Origin: an uncultured Oscillibacter sp.
GTDB lineage: Bacteria; Bacillota; Clostridia; Oscillospirales; Oscillospiraceae
Assembly (NCBI GenBank): GCA_910578935.1
Contig: CAJTSM010000010.1
Coordinates: 35,987 to 99,986, forward strand
Length of the DNA stretch: 64,000 bases
Reading direction: 5' to 3'
Position 1 is the first letter of the stretch; each line of letters starts with the position of its first letter. The notes under the pieces are model-generated. The model was not told the DNA's origin and did not search any database. It saw nothing but the letters and a program-made list of their open reading frames with translations. The position numbers and the translations under genes were made by a program. Positions 51,604 through 60,508 of the stretch are shown here, piece by piece.

Positions 51604-53898
51604 TTAGTCATTGATGAGCCCGGCCTCTTTGAACTTCCGATAGAGGACGTGGGGCGTGATGGGACAGGAGTCAATGGCAACGCCGGTGGCGTTCAGAATC
51701 GCATTCCGAATTGCCGGGGCCGGAGAACAGGCCGGAGGCTCGCCCAGAGCCTTGGTGCCGTAGGGAGAAGTGGGCTCCGGATTCTCTACGAAGCCGACTT
51801 CCAGCGCGGGATGATCCATGAAGGTGGACAGCTTGTAGTCCAGCAGGTTGTTGTTCAGAGCCTTGCCGGTCTTTTCGTCGAACTTCAGTTCCTCAGAAAG
51901 GCCGTAGCCAATCGCCATGGACATGCCGCCGTGGACCTGAGCCTCCGCCAGGGCGGGGTTGATGAGGGTACCGCAATCATGGACGTTCACCAGCCGCAGG
52001 AGATTCACCTTACACATGGGAATATCAACTTCCACCTCCGCGAAGGAGCAGCCGAAGGAATAGGCGTTGGACTTGATCTGAGCGGTTGTCTCAGCGGTGA
52101 TATGCTGGCTGTGTTCCAAAGAGTAGAGGCTCTCCAACGCCAGGTCCCCCAGGGACTTTAAGATTCTTCCGTCGCTCTTGCGGACGATCTGCCCATCCAC
52201 CAAATCCAGGTTGGAAACGGGCATCCGGGTCTGTTCGTGGGCCACGGTCAGGATGCGCTCCCGGAGGGCCAGGGCCGTCTGCATAATGGAGAAACCGCCG
52301 ATGTAGGTCTGCCGGGAGGCATAAGCGCCGGTGCCAAAGGGGGTGATATCGGTATCCTGGGTGGAAACGACATGCACGTCACGGAGGGGAATACCCACCG
52401 CATCGGCCACCATCTGCGAATAGGCTGTGTCACAGCCCTGGCCAATCTCCGTCTCACCGGTCTGGAACTGGAGGGAACCATCCTGGTTCAGCACCATGCG
52501 GCAGGAGGAGGACTCCAGGGAAATGGGCCACACGGCGGTGTTGTACCAAAAGACCGCCAGTCCCACGCCCCGGCGAACCGGGCCGGTCTGGTTTTGGTAC
52601 TCTAGAAACTTCTTTTCAAAGTCCAGCTTTTCCAGGGCCTTGTCCATGCACTGGTTGAACGTGTCGGAGTAGAGCTCGTTCTTGGAGAAACCGTCCACGT
52701 AGCCCACGGGCATCAGATTCCTCCGGCGGAACTCCAGCGGGGACATACCGATCGTTTTGCAGATATCGTCGATATGGCTCTCGGCAGCAAACATGGCCTG
52801 GGGGATGCCATAGCCCCGCATAGCCCCGGCAGAGGGCCGGTTGGTGTACACCGTCCAGCTGTCGCACTCCACGTTGGGGCAGGGGTAGAGCTGGGGAAAT
52901 GCGTTCATGCCCTTCGCTACGATCCCGTGGCCGTGGGAGGCGTAAGCCCCCTGGTTGGAAAACGCCTCCAGCTTCCGGGCCACCAGCGCGCCGTCCGGCC
53001 GGACGTAAGAGATGATATGGGTGCGGATGGCGTGGCGGACCCGGTTGGAGACAAACGTTTCCTCCCGGCTGCACTCCAGCTTCACCAGCCGCCCGCCGAC
53101 TTGGGTGGAGCACCAGGCACAGAGGGGCTCATAGAGGGCGTCCTGTTTATTGCCAAAGCCGCCGCCGATGTAAGGCTTGATAATCCGGACCTTGCCCCAG
53201 GGAATCCCCAGAGCCTGGCCGACGACCCGGCGGACAATGTGGGGGATCTGGGTGGAGCTGACCACCACCACCCGGCCCGCCTCCTCGTAGGCGAAGCACC
53301 CGTGGTTCTCAATGTGGCAGTGCTGGACGGTAGGAGTATCATACCAACCCTCGACTTTGATGAGGCCGGGCTCCTGCCGGGCCGTTTCATAGTCCCCCCT
53401 GCGGACGTCGGAGTGGGCCAAAATGTTATTTTTATACCGTTCCTGAATCTGCGGCGCGCCGTCCTTCATCGCTTCCTGGACATCCAGGACGAAGGGCAGC
53501 TCCTCATACTCGACTTTGATGGCCCGGACGGCTTGAGAGGCGGTGATTTCGTCCTCGGCGATGACCATCGCCACCTCGTCTCCGTAGTAACGGACGTGCC
53601 GGTTTAGCAGCTTTCGGTCCGCCACATCCTGGTGATGGGGGTCTGTGGACCAGGGATGGCCAGCCGTGGGGAACTCAATGTCCGGCACGTCAAAGCAAGT
53701 CAGGATTTTCACCACGCCGGGAATGGCCGCCGCCGCTGTTGTATCCACGGATTTCACAAAGCCGTGGGCAATGGTAGAGTGGCAGATTTTCGCGATCAGA
53801 GCGCTGCGGTCACACAGGTCGTCCATGTATTTGGCCCGGCCTGTGGCCTTCTCATAGGCGTCCACCCGGGTCACGCTCTTGCCGACGCTTTTGCTCAT
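51604..53898 (-). CDS. xdhA: Xanthine dehydrogenase-type molybdenum subunit
   Basis: 764 residues. Molybdopterin-binding features: GGGFGNKQD near 255, RPSAGAMRGYG near 355, FQTGETEIGQGCDT near 505, and the catalytic Glu in KALGEPPACSPAPA near the C terminus. It hydroxylates purines such as hypoxanthine or xanthine. The gene opens the three-subunit operon and is divergent from mocA, which matures the cofactor. Family substrate range is broad, so xanthine is the default guess. Confidence 0.92.
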   Translation of the reverse strand: MSKSVGKSVTRVDAYEKATGRAKYMDDLCDRSALIAKICHSTIAHGFVKSVDTTAAAAIPGVVKILTCFDVPDIEFPTAGHPWSTDPHHQDVADRKLLNRHVRYYGDEVAMVIAEDEITASQAVRAIKVEYEELPFVLDVQEAMKDGAPQIQERYKNNILAHSDVRRGDYETARQEPGLIKVEGWYDTPTVQHCHIENHGCFAYEEAGRVVVVSSTQIPHIVRRVVGQALGIPWGKVRIIKPYIGGGFGNKQDALYEPLCAWCSTQVGGRLVKLECSREETFVSNRVRHAIRTHIISYVRPDGALVARKLEAFSNQGAYASHGHGIVAKGMNAFPQLYPCPNVECDSWTVYTNRPSAGAMRGYGIPQAMFAAESHIDDICKTIGMSPLEFRRRNLMPVGYVDGFSKNELYSDTFNQCMDKALEKLDFEKKFLEYQNQTGPVRRGVGLAVFWYNTAVWPISLESSSCRMVLNQDGSLQFQTGETEIGQGCDTAYSQMVADAVGIPLRDVHVVSTQDTDITPFGTGAYASRQTYIGGFSIMQTALALRERILTVAHEQTRMPVSNLDLVDGQIVRKSDGRILKSLGDLALESLYSLEHSQHITAETTAQIKSNAYSFGCSFAEVEVDIPMCKVNLLRLVNVHDCGTLINPALAEAQVHGGMSMAIGYGLSEELKFDEKTGKALNNNLLDYKLSTFMDHPALEVGFVENPEPTSPYGTKALGEPPACSPAPAIRNAILNATGVAIDSCPITPHVLYRKFKEAGLIND

Positions 53899-53947
53899 AG
53901 GGGCCCTCCTTTTCTATTACAACTTCGCTCCCAGGGAAACCAGGCGC

Positions 53948-53977
53948 TTGACTGGACGGGAGAAAAGAGGATATACT
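53948..53977 (+). promoter_or_regulatory. Promoter of mocA
   Basis: TTGACT (53948-53953), 18-base spacer, TATACT (53972-53977), 40 bases before mocA. A weaker minus-strand TATAAA near 53981-53986 may serve xdhA. Confidence 0.7.
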
Positions 53978-54016
53978 ACTTTTATAAACACTTGCTAAAT
54001 ATGGGGGTTAACTAAT

Positions 54017-54595
54017 ATGCCGCAGAAATTAGGCTGTGTAGTAATGGCGGCGGGAAATGCCCGCCGGTTTGGAGAAAACAAGCTGGCCGCTGAACTCGGC
54101 GGCCGGAGCCTGATCTGCCGGGCGCTGGACTCAGTGCCCGGGGAGGAATTCGAAACCGTCACAGTGGTAACACAATATCCGGAGGTTATGGACCTGGCGG
54201 AGAGGTTCCATTTCGAAACGGTCCGGAATGAACATCCGGACTGGGGCATCAGCTACACCATTCGGTTGGGGCTGAAAGCTCTTGGAGATTGCGGCGGAGC
54301 CATGTTCCTAGTCAGCGACCAGCCCCTTTTGCAGCGGGAGAGCGTCAAAGCCCTGGTAAAGCTCTGGCGCTCTCAGCCGAATCAAATCGCCGCTTTGGCC
54401 CACGGAGGAGTCCGGGGAAATCCCTGCATCTTCCCTGCCCGGTTCTTCCCGGAACTCATGGCCCTCACGGAGGACCATGGCGGAAATACCGTCATCCGGC
54501 GGCACGAAGAGGCCCTGATCTTACTGGAGACAGCGGAAAAAGAGCTGACGGATGTGGACACACCGGAGGCACTGCGGATGATTGGAAGCCGGTAA
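54017..54595 (+). CDS. mocA: Molybdenum cofactor nucleotidyltransferase (MocA-like)
   Basis: 192 residues. Nucleotidyltransferase start VVMAAGNARRFGENKL and the Asp in MFLVSDQPLLQRESV near residue 95; GGVRGNPCIFP and DVDTPEAL at the end are typical of MocA/MobA-like proteins of molybdenum hydroxylases. It would add CMP to the molybdopterin to suit the XDH enzymes. GGGGG lies upstream of the ATG. Sits between two xanthine dehydrogenase loci. Confidence 0.9.
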   Translation: MPQKLGCVVMAAGNARRFGENKLAAELGGRSLICRALDSVPGEEFETVTVVTQYPEVMDLAERFHFETVRNEHPDWGISYTIRLGLKALGDCGGAMFLVSDQPLLQRESVKALVKLWRSQPNQIAALAHGGVRGNPCIFPARFFPELMALTEDHGGNTVIRRHEEALILLETAEKELTDVDTPEALRMIGSR

Positions 54596-54651
54596 AGACG
54601 GACCTATGTCTTTGTCCCCTCTCTCCCCCAATTCCCATGTCATCGATAGTC

Positions 54652-54682
54652 GGGCGGGCTTATAAGCCCGCCCCTACTTTTT
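54652..54682. terminator. Terminator between mocA and the second xanthine dehydrogenase
   Basis: GGGCGGGCT, loop TATA, AGCCCGCCC, then CTACTTTTT on the plus strand. It ends two bases before the convergent stop. Confidence 0.8.
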
Positions 54683-57223
54683 GCTGTAGGGGGTTCCCTC
54701 CAGGGGCAGGGACGAACGGCGCTTACCGTCGTACCGGAAGTAGGCATCGGCGATGGCGGGGGCAGTTGGTATGGAAGTGATCTCTCCGATCCCAATGGCT
54801 CCGCAGGCCACGTTCAGCCCCGCTTTCTCCACAATGATCGGAGTAATCTCGGGAATCTGATTGGCCCGGAACAGGCCAAGCGTGCCGTATTTCACATTGG
54901 GTTTGCAGTCAGTCAGGGGATACCGCTCCGTCAGGGCATAGCCCATGGACATGACTACGCCGCCCTCAATCTGACCCTCTACTGAAAGAGGATTCACCGC
55001 CTTGCCCACGTCATGGGCGGCTACAATCTGTTTCAGCTTCCCATCCTCGTCCAGGATGCACACCTGGGTGGCGTAGCCATAGGCAATGTGGCTGACGGGA
55101 TTGGGCACGTCGGCCCCCAGGGGATCTGTTTTGCCCAGGTATTCGCCGTAAAACTCTTTCCCGTTCAGAGAGGACAGGCCCTCCTTCTCCAGCGCCGCCT
55201 TCAGACCCTCACAAGCCCGGCGGCAGGCTTCGCCGGTAAACAGGGTCTGCCGGGAACCGGAGGTGGTGCCCGAGTCCGGCGCAAAATACGTGTTGGACCG
55301 CTCATACACCACGGCTTCATGACTGAGGCCCGTCTGATCGCAGATCATCTGTGTCAGCACGGTGCCCAGGCCCTGGCCGATGCAGGAAGCTCCGGCAAAA
55401 ATATGAACCTTGCCGTCCTCTACCGTCAGCCGGACACGGCCCGTATCCGGGATCCCCACGCCCACGCCTGCGTTTTTCATGGCACAGGCAAGTCCCGCGT
55501 ATTTGGCCTTTTCGTAATAGGGCTTTACCGCCTCCAGGGTTTCCGCCAGGCCGGTGGACTCGTCCACAATCTGGCCGTTGGGAAGCTCCTGTCCGGGACG
55601 GATGGCGTTGCGGTATCGAATCTCCCAGGGGCTGATACCCACCACATCCGCCATTTGGTTCAGAAGGCTCTCAATGCAGAAACAGGTCTGCGTGACGCCA
55701 AACCCACGGAAAGCCCCGGCAGGGGGGTTATTTGTATACCAGGCCCACCCGTCAATCTCAAAATTCTGATAATTATAGGGACCGGCGGCGTGGGTACAGG
55801 CTCGCTCCAGCACCGGCCCGCCCAGGGAGGCGTAGGCCCCGGTGTCGGCCACCACGCTGGCTTTCACGCCTTGAATCAAGCCGTTTTCATCGCAGCCAAG
55901 CGTGAACTCCATTTCCATGGGGTGACGCTTGGGATGGATCAGAAGGCTCTCCGCCCGGCTGAGCTTTACCTTCACCGGCCGCTTGGTCAGATAGGCAACC
56001 AACGCGGCGTGGTGCTGAACCGTCACATCCTCCTTACCGCCGAAACCGCCGCCCACCAGGCAGTTGCGCACTTTTACCTTCTCCGCCGGCAGGCCCAGCA
56101 TCCCCATGGTTTCATGCTGGGTATCATAGGTCCCCTGGTCTGTAGAAAGAACCATCACCCCGTCCCCGTCGGGATAGGCCACGGCACACTCCGGTTCCAG
56201 GAAGGCATGCTCTGTCCAGGGAGTGGAGAACTTCCCGGTTAATACATGCTTGCTCTTGGCGATGGCCGCCGCAGGATCACCCCGCTGGATGTGTTTGTGG
56301 GCCAGCAGGTTCCCCTCCCGGTGGACCAGGGGCGCATCCTCAGCCATAGCCTCTTGAGGATTCCGGACCATAGGCAGCTCCTCATAGTCCACCTTCACCA
56401 GGGCCTTGGCCTTCGCCAGGGTTTCCAGGTCCTCCGCAGCCACGATGCAGACGGCGTCGCCCAAATAGTGGGTGATCTCCCCCACGGCAATCATGGTGTC
56501 CCAGTCTTTTTTCAAGTGGCCCACCTTGTTGTTCCCGGGGATCTCGGCGGCGGTGAAAACTCCCGCTACACCGGGAAGGGCCCTGGCCTCCTCCGCATGA
56601 ATCGCCAGGACGCGCGCTCTGGGATACTGGGAACGGACGGCGGAGGCGTAAAGCATACCCTCCATATAAATGTCGTCGGGATAAATTCCCGTCCCGGTGA
56701 CCTTCTCCTCCACATCCACACGGGGGACCCTGGCCCCCAGGGACCAGTCGGAGGGAACTTCCGGAACCTCTCCGGCCCGGAGCAGTTCCGCCGCCAGCAA
56801 AATGGCGTCGATGATCTTCACATAGCCGGTACACCGGCAGATGTTGTTGCGGATGGCAAAGGCCGCCTCCTCCCGAGTGGGGCTTTGGTTCCCGTCCAGA
56901 AGAGCCTTGGCACACATCACCATGCCAGGTATACAAAAACCGCACTGAACCGCCCCGGCCTGGCCGAAGGCATATGTATAGACCCGCTTTTCAAAGTCTG
57001 TCAGACCCTCCACCGTGAGGATGCTCTTTCCCTCCAGCTTATCCGTCTGAGGAATACACGCCCGGGTCGGTTTGCCGTCAATCAGCACCGTACAGGTGCC
57101 GCAGGCGCCCTCGCTGCATCCGTCTTTCACGGACGTCAGGCCCAGGCCGTCCCGCAGGAAGCGGATCAGCTTTTGGTTTTTCTCCACGGTGACTGGTTTG
57201 CCGTTTACGGTAAATGCCGCCAT
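54674..57223 (-). CDS. Selenium-dependent-type xanthine dehydrogenase (fused [2Fe-2S] and molybdenum domains)
   Basis: 849 residues. The N-terminal 150 residues carry the two [2Fe-2S] clusters (CSEGACGTCTV, CGFCIPG, CRCTGYVK), followed directly by the molybdenum domains (VGGGFGGKEDV, NPPAGAFRGFG, GASCIGQGLGT, catalytic Glu in GIGEITSIPTAPA). This single-chain form without FAD is the Se-dependent xanthine dehydrogenase type, in which a labile selenium is a cofactor rather than selenocysteine. No selenium-insertion gene lies in the window. Its promoter carries the AAAGGTCAACCTTT operator. Confidence 0.88.
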   Translation of the reverse strand: MAAFTVNGKPVTVEKNQKLIRFLRDGLGLTSVKDGCSEGACGTCTVLIDGKPTRACIPQTDKLEGKSILTVEGLTDFEKRVYTYAFGQAGAVQCGFCIPGMVMCAKALLDGNQSPTREEAAFAIRNNICRCTGYVKIIDAILLAAELLRAGEVPEVPSDWSLGARVPRVDVEEKVTGTGIYPDDIYMEGMLYASAVRSQYPRARVLAIHAEEARALPGVAGVFTAAEIPGNNKVGHLKKDWDTMIAVGEITHYLGDAVCIVAAEDLETLAKAKALVKVDYEELPMVRNPQEAMAEDAPLVHREGNLLAHKHIQRGDPAAAIAKSKHVLTGKFSTPWTEHAFLEPECAVAYPDGDGVMVLSTDQGTYDTQHETMGMLGLPAEKVKVRNCLVGGGFGGKEDVTVQHHAALVAYLTKRPVKVKLSRAESLLIHPKRHPMEMEFTLGCDENGLIQGVKASVVADTGAYASLGGPVLERACTHAAGPYNYQNFEIDGWAWYTNNPPAGAFRGFGVTQTCFCIESLLNQMADVVGISPWEIRYRNAIRPGQELPNGQIVDESTGLAETLEAVKPYYEKAKYAGLACAMKNAGVGVGIPDTGRVRLTVEDGKVHIFAGASCIGQGLGTVLTQMICDQTGLSHEAVVYERSNTYFAPDSGTTSGSRQTLFTGEACRRACEGLKAALEKEGLSSLNGKEFYGEYLGKTDPLGADVPNPVSHIAYGYATQVCILDEDGKLKQIVAAHDVGKAVNPLSVEGQIEGGVVMSMGYALTERYPLTDCKPNVKYGTLGLFRANQIPEITPIIVEKAGLNVACGAIGIGEITSIPTAPAIADAYFRYDGKRRSSLPLEGTPYSKK

Positions 57224-57277
57224 AAAAAACTCCTTGCTTCCGTGCCCGACCCCGGTCCCACGGCCATGTTGTATTCA

Positions 57278-57333
57278 GAAAGGTCAACCTTTCCGTTGTT
57301 GTTCATTATACATGAACTTTCTTCTCTGCGCAA
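57278..57333 (-). promoter_or_regulatory. Promoter of the Se-dependent-type xanthine dehydrogenase with two inverted repeats
   Basis: Minus-strand TTGCGC (57328-57333), 17-base spacer, TATAAT (57305-57310). GAAAGGTCAACCTTTC (57278-57293) lies just downstream of the -10 and matches the core of the permease operator. A second repeat, GTTCAT-TATAC-ATGAAC (57301-57317), overlaps the -10. Confidence 0.75.
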
Positions 57334-57363
57334 CCACACTTTTGTCATTTCGTTATTCTATCT

Positions 57364-57993
57364 CTAGTCTAACGGCGGCAGTTCCCAGCCAACTGCCAAA
57401 GCACCTTTTCGAACGGCAACCCGGGCTTCCGGCTCCAGAATGTGATTACTGACTCCTAACGGGAAATCTGGAGTAAGGACAGCTCCCTTCAACGGGTACT
57501 GGAAGCCCTCCTCATCCACCCCCTCTGCCCGTTCCCCCAGGCAGAAGGCGGAAAAAAGGCCCCATTCCACCGTTTTCCGAATGTCCAAAGCTTCGTTTTC
57601 AATCACGGTCCACACGAAGTCATCGTCGTAAAGAAACCCCTTGGCCCCTCTCCGGCGAAGAAACAGCAAGGACTGTAAGTTCGCCAAAGTGTGGTCCAGC
57701 CGCTTGCCTCCGGTACCGCCATAGATATAAAACGTATCACATGCCCGTTCCAACCCTTCCTTAAGGGCGGCCATGGTATCTGTGTCATCCTTCTCCACTG
57801 GCAGACGGCGAAGACTCACAGCTCCTTCCGGTGGGTCCATAGAATCAAAGTCCCCCAGAAGAAGGTCCGGAACAATTCCTTCCCGGCGGCAGATTTGGTA
57901 GCCTGCGTCAGCGGCAATTACAAGATCACCAGGTTCCGGACGCCTTCGCAGACCATAAAAGCTTCCGGCAGCAAAGACAAAGCAGCGCTTCAT
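57364..57993 (-). CDS. thiN: Thiamine pyrophosphokinase
   Basis: 209 residues. Conserved blocks: VIAADAGYQICRREGIVPDLLLGDFDSM near residue 27, EKDDTDTMAAL near 68, and IYGGTGGKRLDHTLANL near 90. It converts thiamine to thiamine diphosphate, the cofactor of DXS among others. AAGGAG precedes the ATG. Monocistronic, divergent from the SOS-type promoter. Confidence 0.93.
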   Translation of the reverse strand: MKRCFVFAAGSFYGLRRRPEPGDLVIAADAGYQICRREGIVPDLLLGDFDSMDPPEGAVSLRRLPVEKDDTDTMAALKEGLERACDTFYIYGGTGGKRLDHTLANLQSLLFLRRRGAKGFLYDDDFVWTVIENEALDIRKTVEWGLFSAFCLGERAEGVDEEGFQYPLKGAVLTPDFPLGVSNHILEPEARVAVRKGALAVGWELPPLD

Positions 57994-58095
57994 AAAATAA
58001 TCTCCTTATTTATAATGACCTGATTATACTATACGAGACAGGCAAAGCGCCAGCGCCTTTGGGGAAAATTTCTCCTGTAATTTTTTATTCTCCCC

Positions 58096-58142
58096 TTGAC
58101 AAGAACTAATGTTCTATTTATAATGTTATCGAACAAAGTTTC
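58096..58142 (+). promoter_or_regulatory. SOS promoter: consensus sigma-A sites with LexA box in the spacer
   Basis: TTGACA (58096-58101), exactly 17 bases, TATAAT (58119-58124). The spacer contains GAACTAATGTTC (58103-58114), a perfect Gram-positive LexA box (GAAC-N4-GTTC). A second imperfect box GAACAAAGTTTC (58131-58142) follows. LexA control is an inference from these sites. Confidence 0.9.
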
Positions 58143-58187
58143 TATATCGCTCCGGCTTGATCTAGGAGCGGCAAGGAGGGGCTTTCT

Positions 58188-58376
58188 ATGACCGGTTGGA
58201 CTCTTTTTTTCATCTTTCTTGGTACAGCGGTTCTCACCGCCCAGCTTTTCCGCCTCATCGACCTGATTGAACGGCCTTCTCAGCGGGTCCGCCGGGGAGC
58301 TGCGCTCCCTGTGGCTTGGAACGTCCGTCTGTGGGATCGACTGCGTGAAACCCAATGGATGTCCTCGAAAAACTGA
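58188..58376 (+). CDS. Small membrane protein in an SOS-type operon
   Basis: 62 residues: a single N-terminal membrane segment (WTLFFIFLGTAVLTAQLF, residues 4-21) followed by a basic C-terminal tail. AAGGAGGGG lies 8 bases before the ATG, a strong ribosome site. Its 3' end overlaps the radical SAM gene by 22 bases. Small single-pass proteins are common SOS products (cell-division inhibitors such as YneA, SidA, SosA), but no sequence similarity is claimed. Function unknown. Confidence 0.7.
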   Translation: MTGWTLFFIFLGTAVLTAQLFRLIDLIERPSQRVRRGAALPVAWNVRLWDRLRETQWMSSKN

Positions 58377-59629
58377 CAATCCTTACCGACGCCGCCAAAT
58401 ATGACGCTGCCTGTACCTCCAGCGGCGGGACCAGAACCGCGAAAAAAGGATGGATCGGCAACACCTCCACCGCCCAGGCGGGTTGCTGTCACACCTTCTC
58501 CGCCGACGGGCGCTGCGTCACCCTGCTGAAAGTCCTGCTGACCAACTGCTGCGTGTATGACTGCAAATACTGCGTCAACCGCCGAAGCAACGAGACTAAG
58601 CGGGCGGCTTTTACCCCGGAAGAGCTGGCGGATTTGACCATTCAGTTTTACCGGAGGAATTATATTGAGGGGCTGTTCCTCTCCTCCGGGGTCTTTCGCA
58701 GCCCCGACTACACTACAGAGCTGATGATCCGGGCCCTTTCCCTTCTCAGGGAGCAGCACCGCTTCAACGGCTATATCCATGCCAAGGCGATCCCCGGTAC
58801 GTCTCCGGAGCTGGTGGAACGGTTGGGCCTTCTGGCGGACCGGCTCAGCGTGAACATTGAGCTGCCCTCGGAGGCAGGGCTGAAATCCCTGGCTCCGGAC
58901 AAAACAAAGAGGGCTATTCTAGCCCCTATGCGGCAAATTCAGACCCGAAACCGGCAGAGCCGGGAAGAACTGGTGAAATACCGCCACGCCCCCCGTTTTG
59001 CCCCCGCCGGGCAGAGCACCCAGCTCATTGTAGGGGCCACCCAGGACACGGACTTCCACATCCTCCGGCTGACCCAAGGGCTCTACGACCGCTACAGTCT
59101 AAAACGAGTGTTCTATTCTGCTTACGTACCGGTGGTGGAACACGCTCTGCTCCCCGCCAAGGACGTGAAGCCGCCTCTGCTGCGGGAACACCGGCTCTAC
59201 CAGGCGGACTGGCTGCTGCGGTTTTACGGCTTCCGGGCGGAGGAGCTGCTGGATGAGCGGAATCAGGACTTCGATACCCGGGTGGACCCGAAATGCAGTT
59301 GGGCCCTGGCCCATCTGAACTTCTTCCCGGTGGAGGTCAACACAGCCGCCTATGAAACCTTGCTGCGGATTCCCGGCGTGGGGGTTACCTCCGCCCGGAG
59401 AATTCTCAGTGCCCGGCGGGTGGGTCCCCTTCACATCGACAACTTGAAAAAGCTGGGCGTGGTAATGAAACGGGCCCAGTACTTTCTCACCGCCTCTGGT
59501 AAAATGGCGGAGGGTTTGCGTTTCACGCCGGACAGCCTCCTCCGGGGGCTCATCGCCGCGGAACAGCCCCTGCTTCCCCGGCAGGAGGCTGTGCAGCTGT
59601 CCCTCTTCGACCCGGTGGAGACGGCGTGA
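58355..59629 (+). CDS. Putative DNA repair/modification radical SAM protein with helix-hairpin-helix
   Basis: 424 residues. The radical SAM cluster motif is CVYDCKYC (CxxxCxxC) near residue 66; the C-terminal helix-hairpin-helix IPGVGVTSARRIL near 345 suggests DNA binding. This matches the radical SAM family that always travels with a DUF4130 partner, as the next gene shows; in other organisms the partner is fused to a uracil-DNA-glycosylase-like domain. Chemistry is not known. It follows the small membrane gene under the SOS-type promoter. Confidence 0.88.
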   Translation: MDVLEKLTILTDAAKYDAACTSSGGTRTAKKGWIGNTSTAQAGCCHTFSADGRCVTLLKVLLTNCCVYDCKYCVNRRSNETKRAAFTPEELADLTIQFYRRNYIEGLFLSSGVFRSPDYTTELMIRALSLLREQHRFNGYIHAKAIPGTSPELVERLGLLADRLSVNIELPSEAGLKSLAPDKTKRAILAPMRQIQTRNRQSREELVKYRHAPRFAPAGQSTQLIVGATQDTDFHILRLTQGLYDRYSLKRVFYSAYVPVVEHALLPAKDVKPPLLREHRLYQADWLLRFYGFRAEELLDERNQDFDTRVDPKCSWALAHLNFFPVEVNTAAYETLLRIPGVGVTSARRILSARRVGPLHIDNLKKLGVVMKRAQYFLTASGKMAEGLRFTPDSLLRGLIAAEQPLLPRQEAVQLSLFDPVETA

Positions 59630-59650
59630 CGGCGCTTCCGGAGGACTTTC

Positions 59651-60472
59651 ATGGACGTGATCTACCACTACGACGGCAGCTTCGACGGCTTCCTTTCCTG
59701 CGTCTTCGACAGCTATGCCCACAAAGAAATCCCCGCCGGGTTCTCTTCCGGCGAGGATATCGTTTTCAGCTTATTCGATTCCCGAACGGTCCCCACGGAC
59801 CCGGAGCATGCCGCCCGGGTCCTGCGGAAAGTTTCCGCCCTGTCCCCGGAGGCCGCCGTCCTGCTGAGGAAAGGCTTCCTCACCTGCCTGCCGGACAAGG
59901 AACAGCACCTGTTCCAAGTCGTCGCCAAACTGCTCCGAGAGGGTCCCGGCTTCCTCCGCAACCGCTCCGACGGGACGCTGTATCCGGTCATCCGGGCCGT
60001 TCAGCACTTGAATGGAGAGGTTCATCTTTTAAAGGGTTTCGTTCGCTTCTCGGACCTGGGAGGTGTGCTGGGGGGAGAAATTGAGCCGAAGAACCGCGTG
60101 CTCCCCGTGCTGGGTGGGCACTTTGCGGCCCGTTTTCACAATGAGCGATTCTTCCTCTACGACCGCACCCACAAGGAGGCCCTGTTCCACATTCCCGGCC
60201 AGTCGGTCATTCGGCCCCTGGCGGCTTTCCAGATGGCTTTACCGGACGAAACGGAAGCACGTTACCGGCTGCTGTGGAAACGGTTTTACGACACGATCGC
60301 CATCAAAGAGCGGGAGAATTCCCGCCTGAGAATGCACAACATGCCCAAGCGCTATTGGAAAACCATGACGGAATTCCAAGGAGAGGCATATTTTCAGCCG
60401 GATTCCTCAACCGCCGGTTTCCCCTCACCGTCACTCCAGCCCACCCTTCCCCCGGACTTGGGAGCACGTTAA
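59651..60472 (+). CDS. DUF4130 (TIGR03915-type) probable DNA metabolism protein
   Basis: 273 residues. Start VIYHYDGSFDGFLSCVFDSY and late NMPKRYWKTMTEFQ are hallmarks of DUF4130. It is the obligate partner of the preceding radical SAM protein; 21 bases separate the genes. The family is thought to act in DNA repair, but no activity is established. The tail after residue 250 is proline-rich. Confidence 0.88.
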   Translation: MDVIYHYDGSFDGFLSCVFDSYAHKEIPAGFSSGEDIVFSLFDSRTVPTDPEHAARVLRKVSALSPEAAVLLRKGFLTCLPDKEQHLFQVVAKLLREGPGFLRNRSDGTLYPVIRAVQHLNGEVHLLKGFVRFSDLGGVLGGEIEPKNRVLPVLGGHFAARFHNERFFLYDRTHKEALFHIPGQSVIRPLAAFQMALPDETEARYRLLWKRFYDTIAIKERENSRLRMHNMPKRYWKTMTEFQGEAYFQPDSSTAGFPSPSLQPTLPPDLGAR

Positions 60473-60508
60473 AGCTCTATTGCAGTTTTTTTCTTGCAAA
60501 AAAGGCTA

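Noticed and set aside
54652..54673. GGGCGGGCT/AGCCCGCCC as a dispersed repeat
   Set aside because: Only one copy in the window; simplest reading is a terminator.
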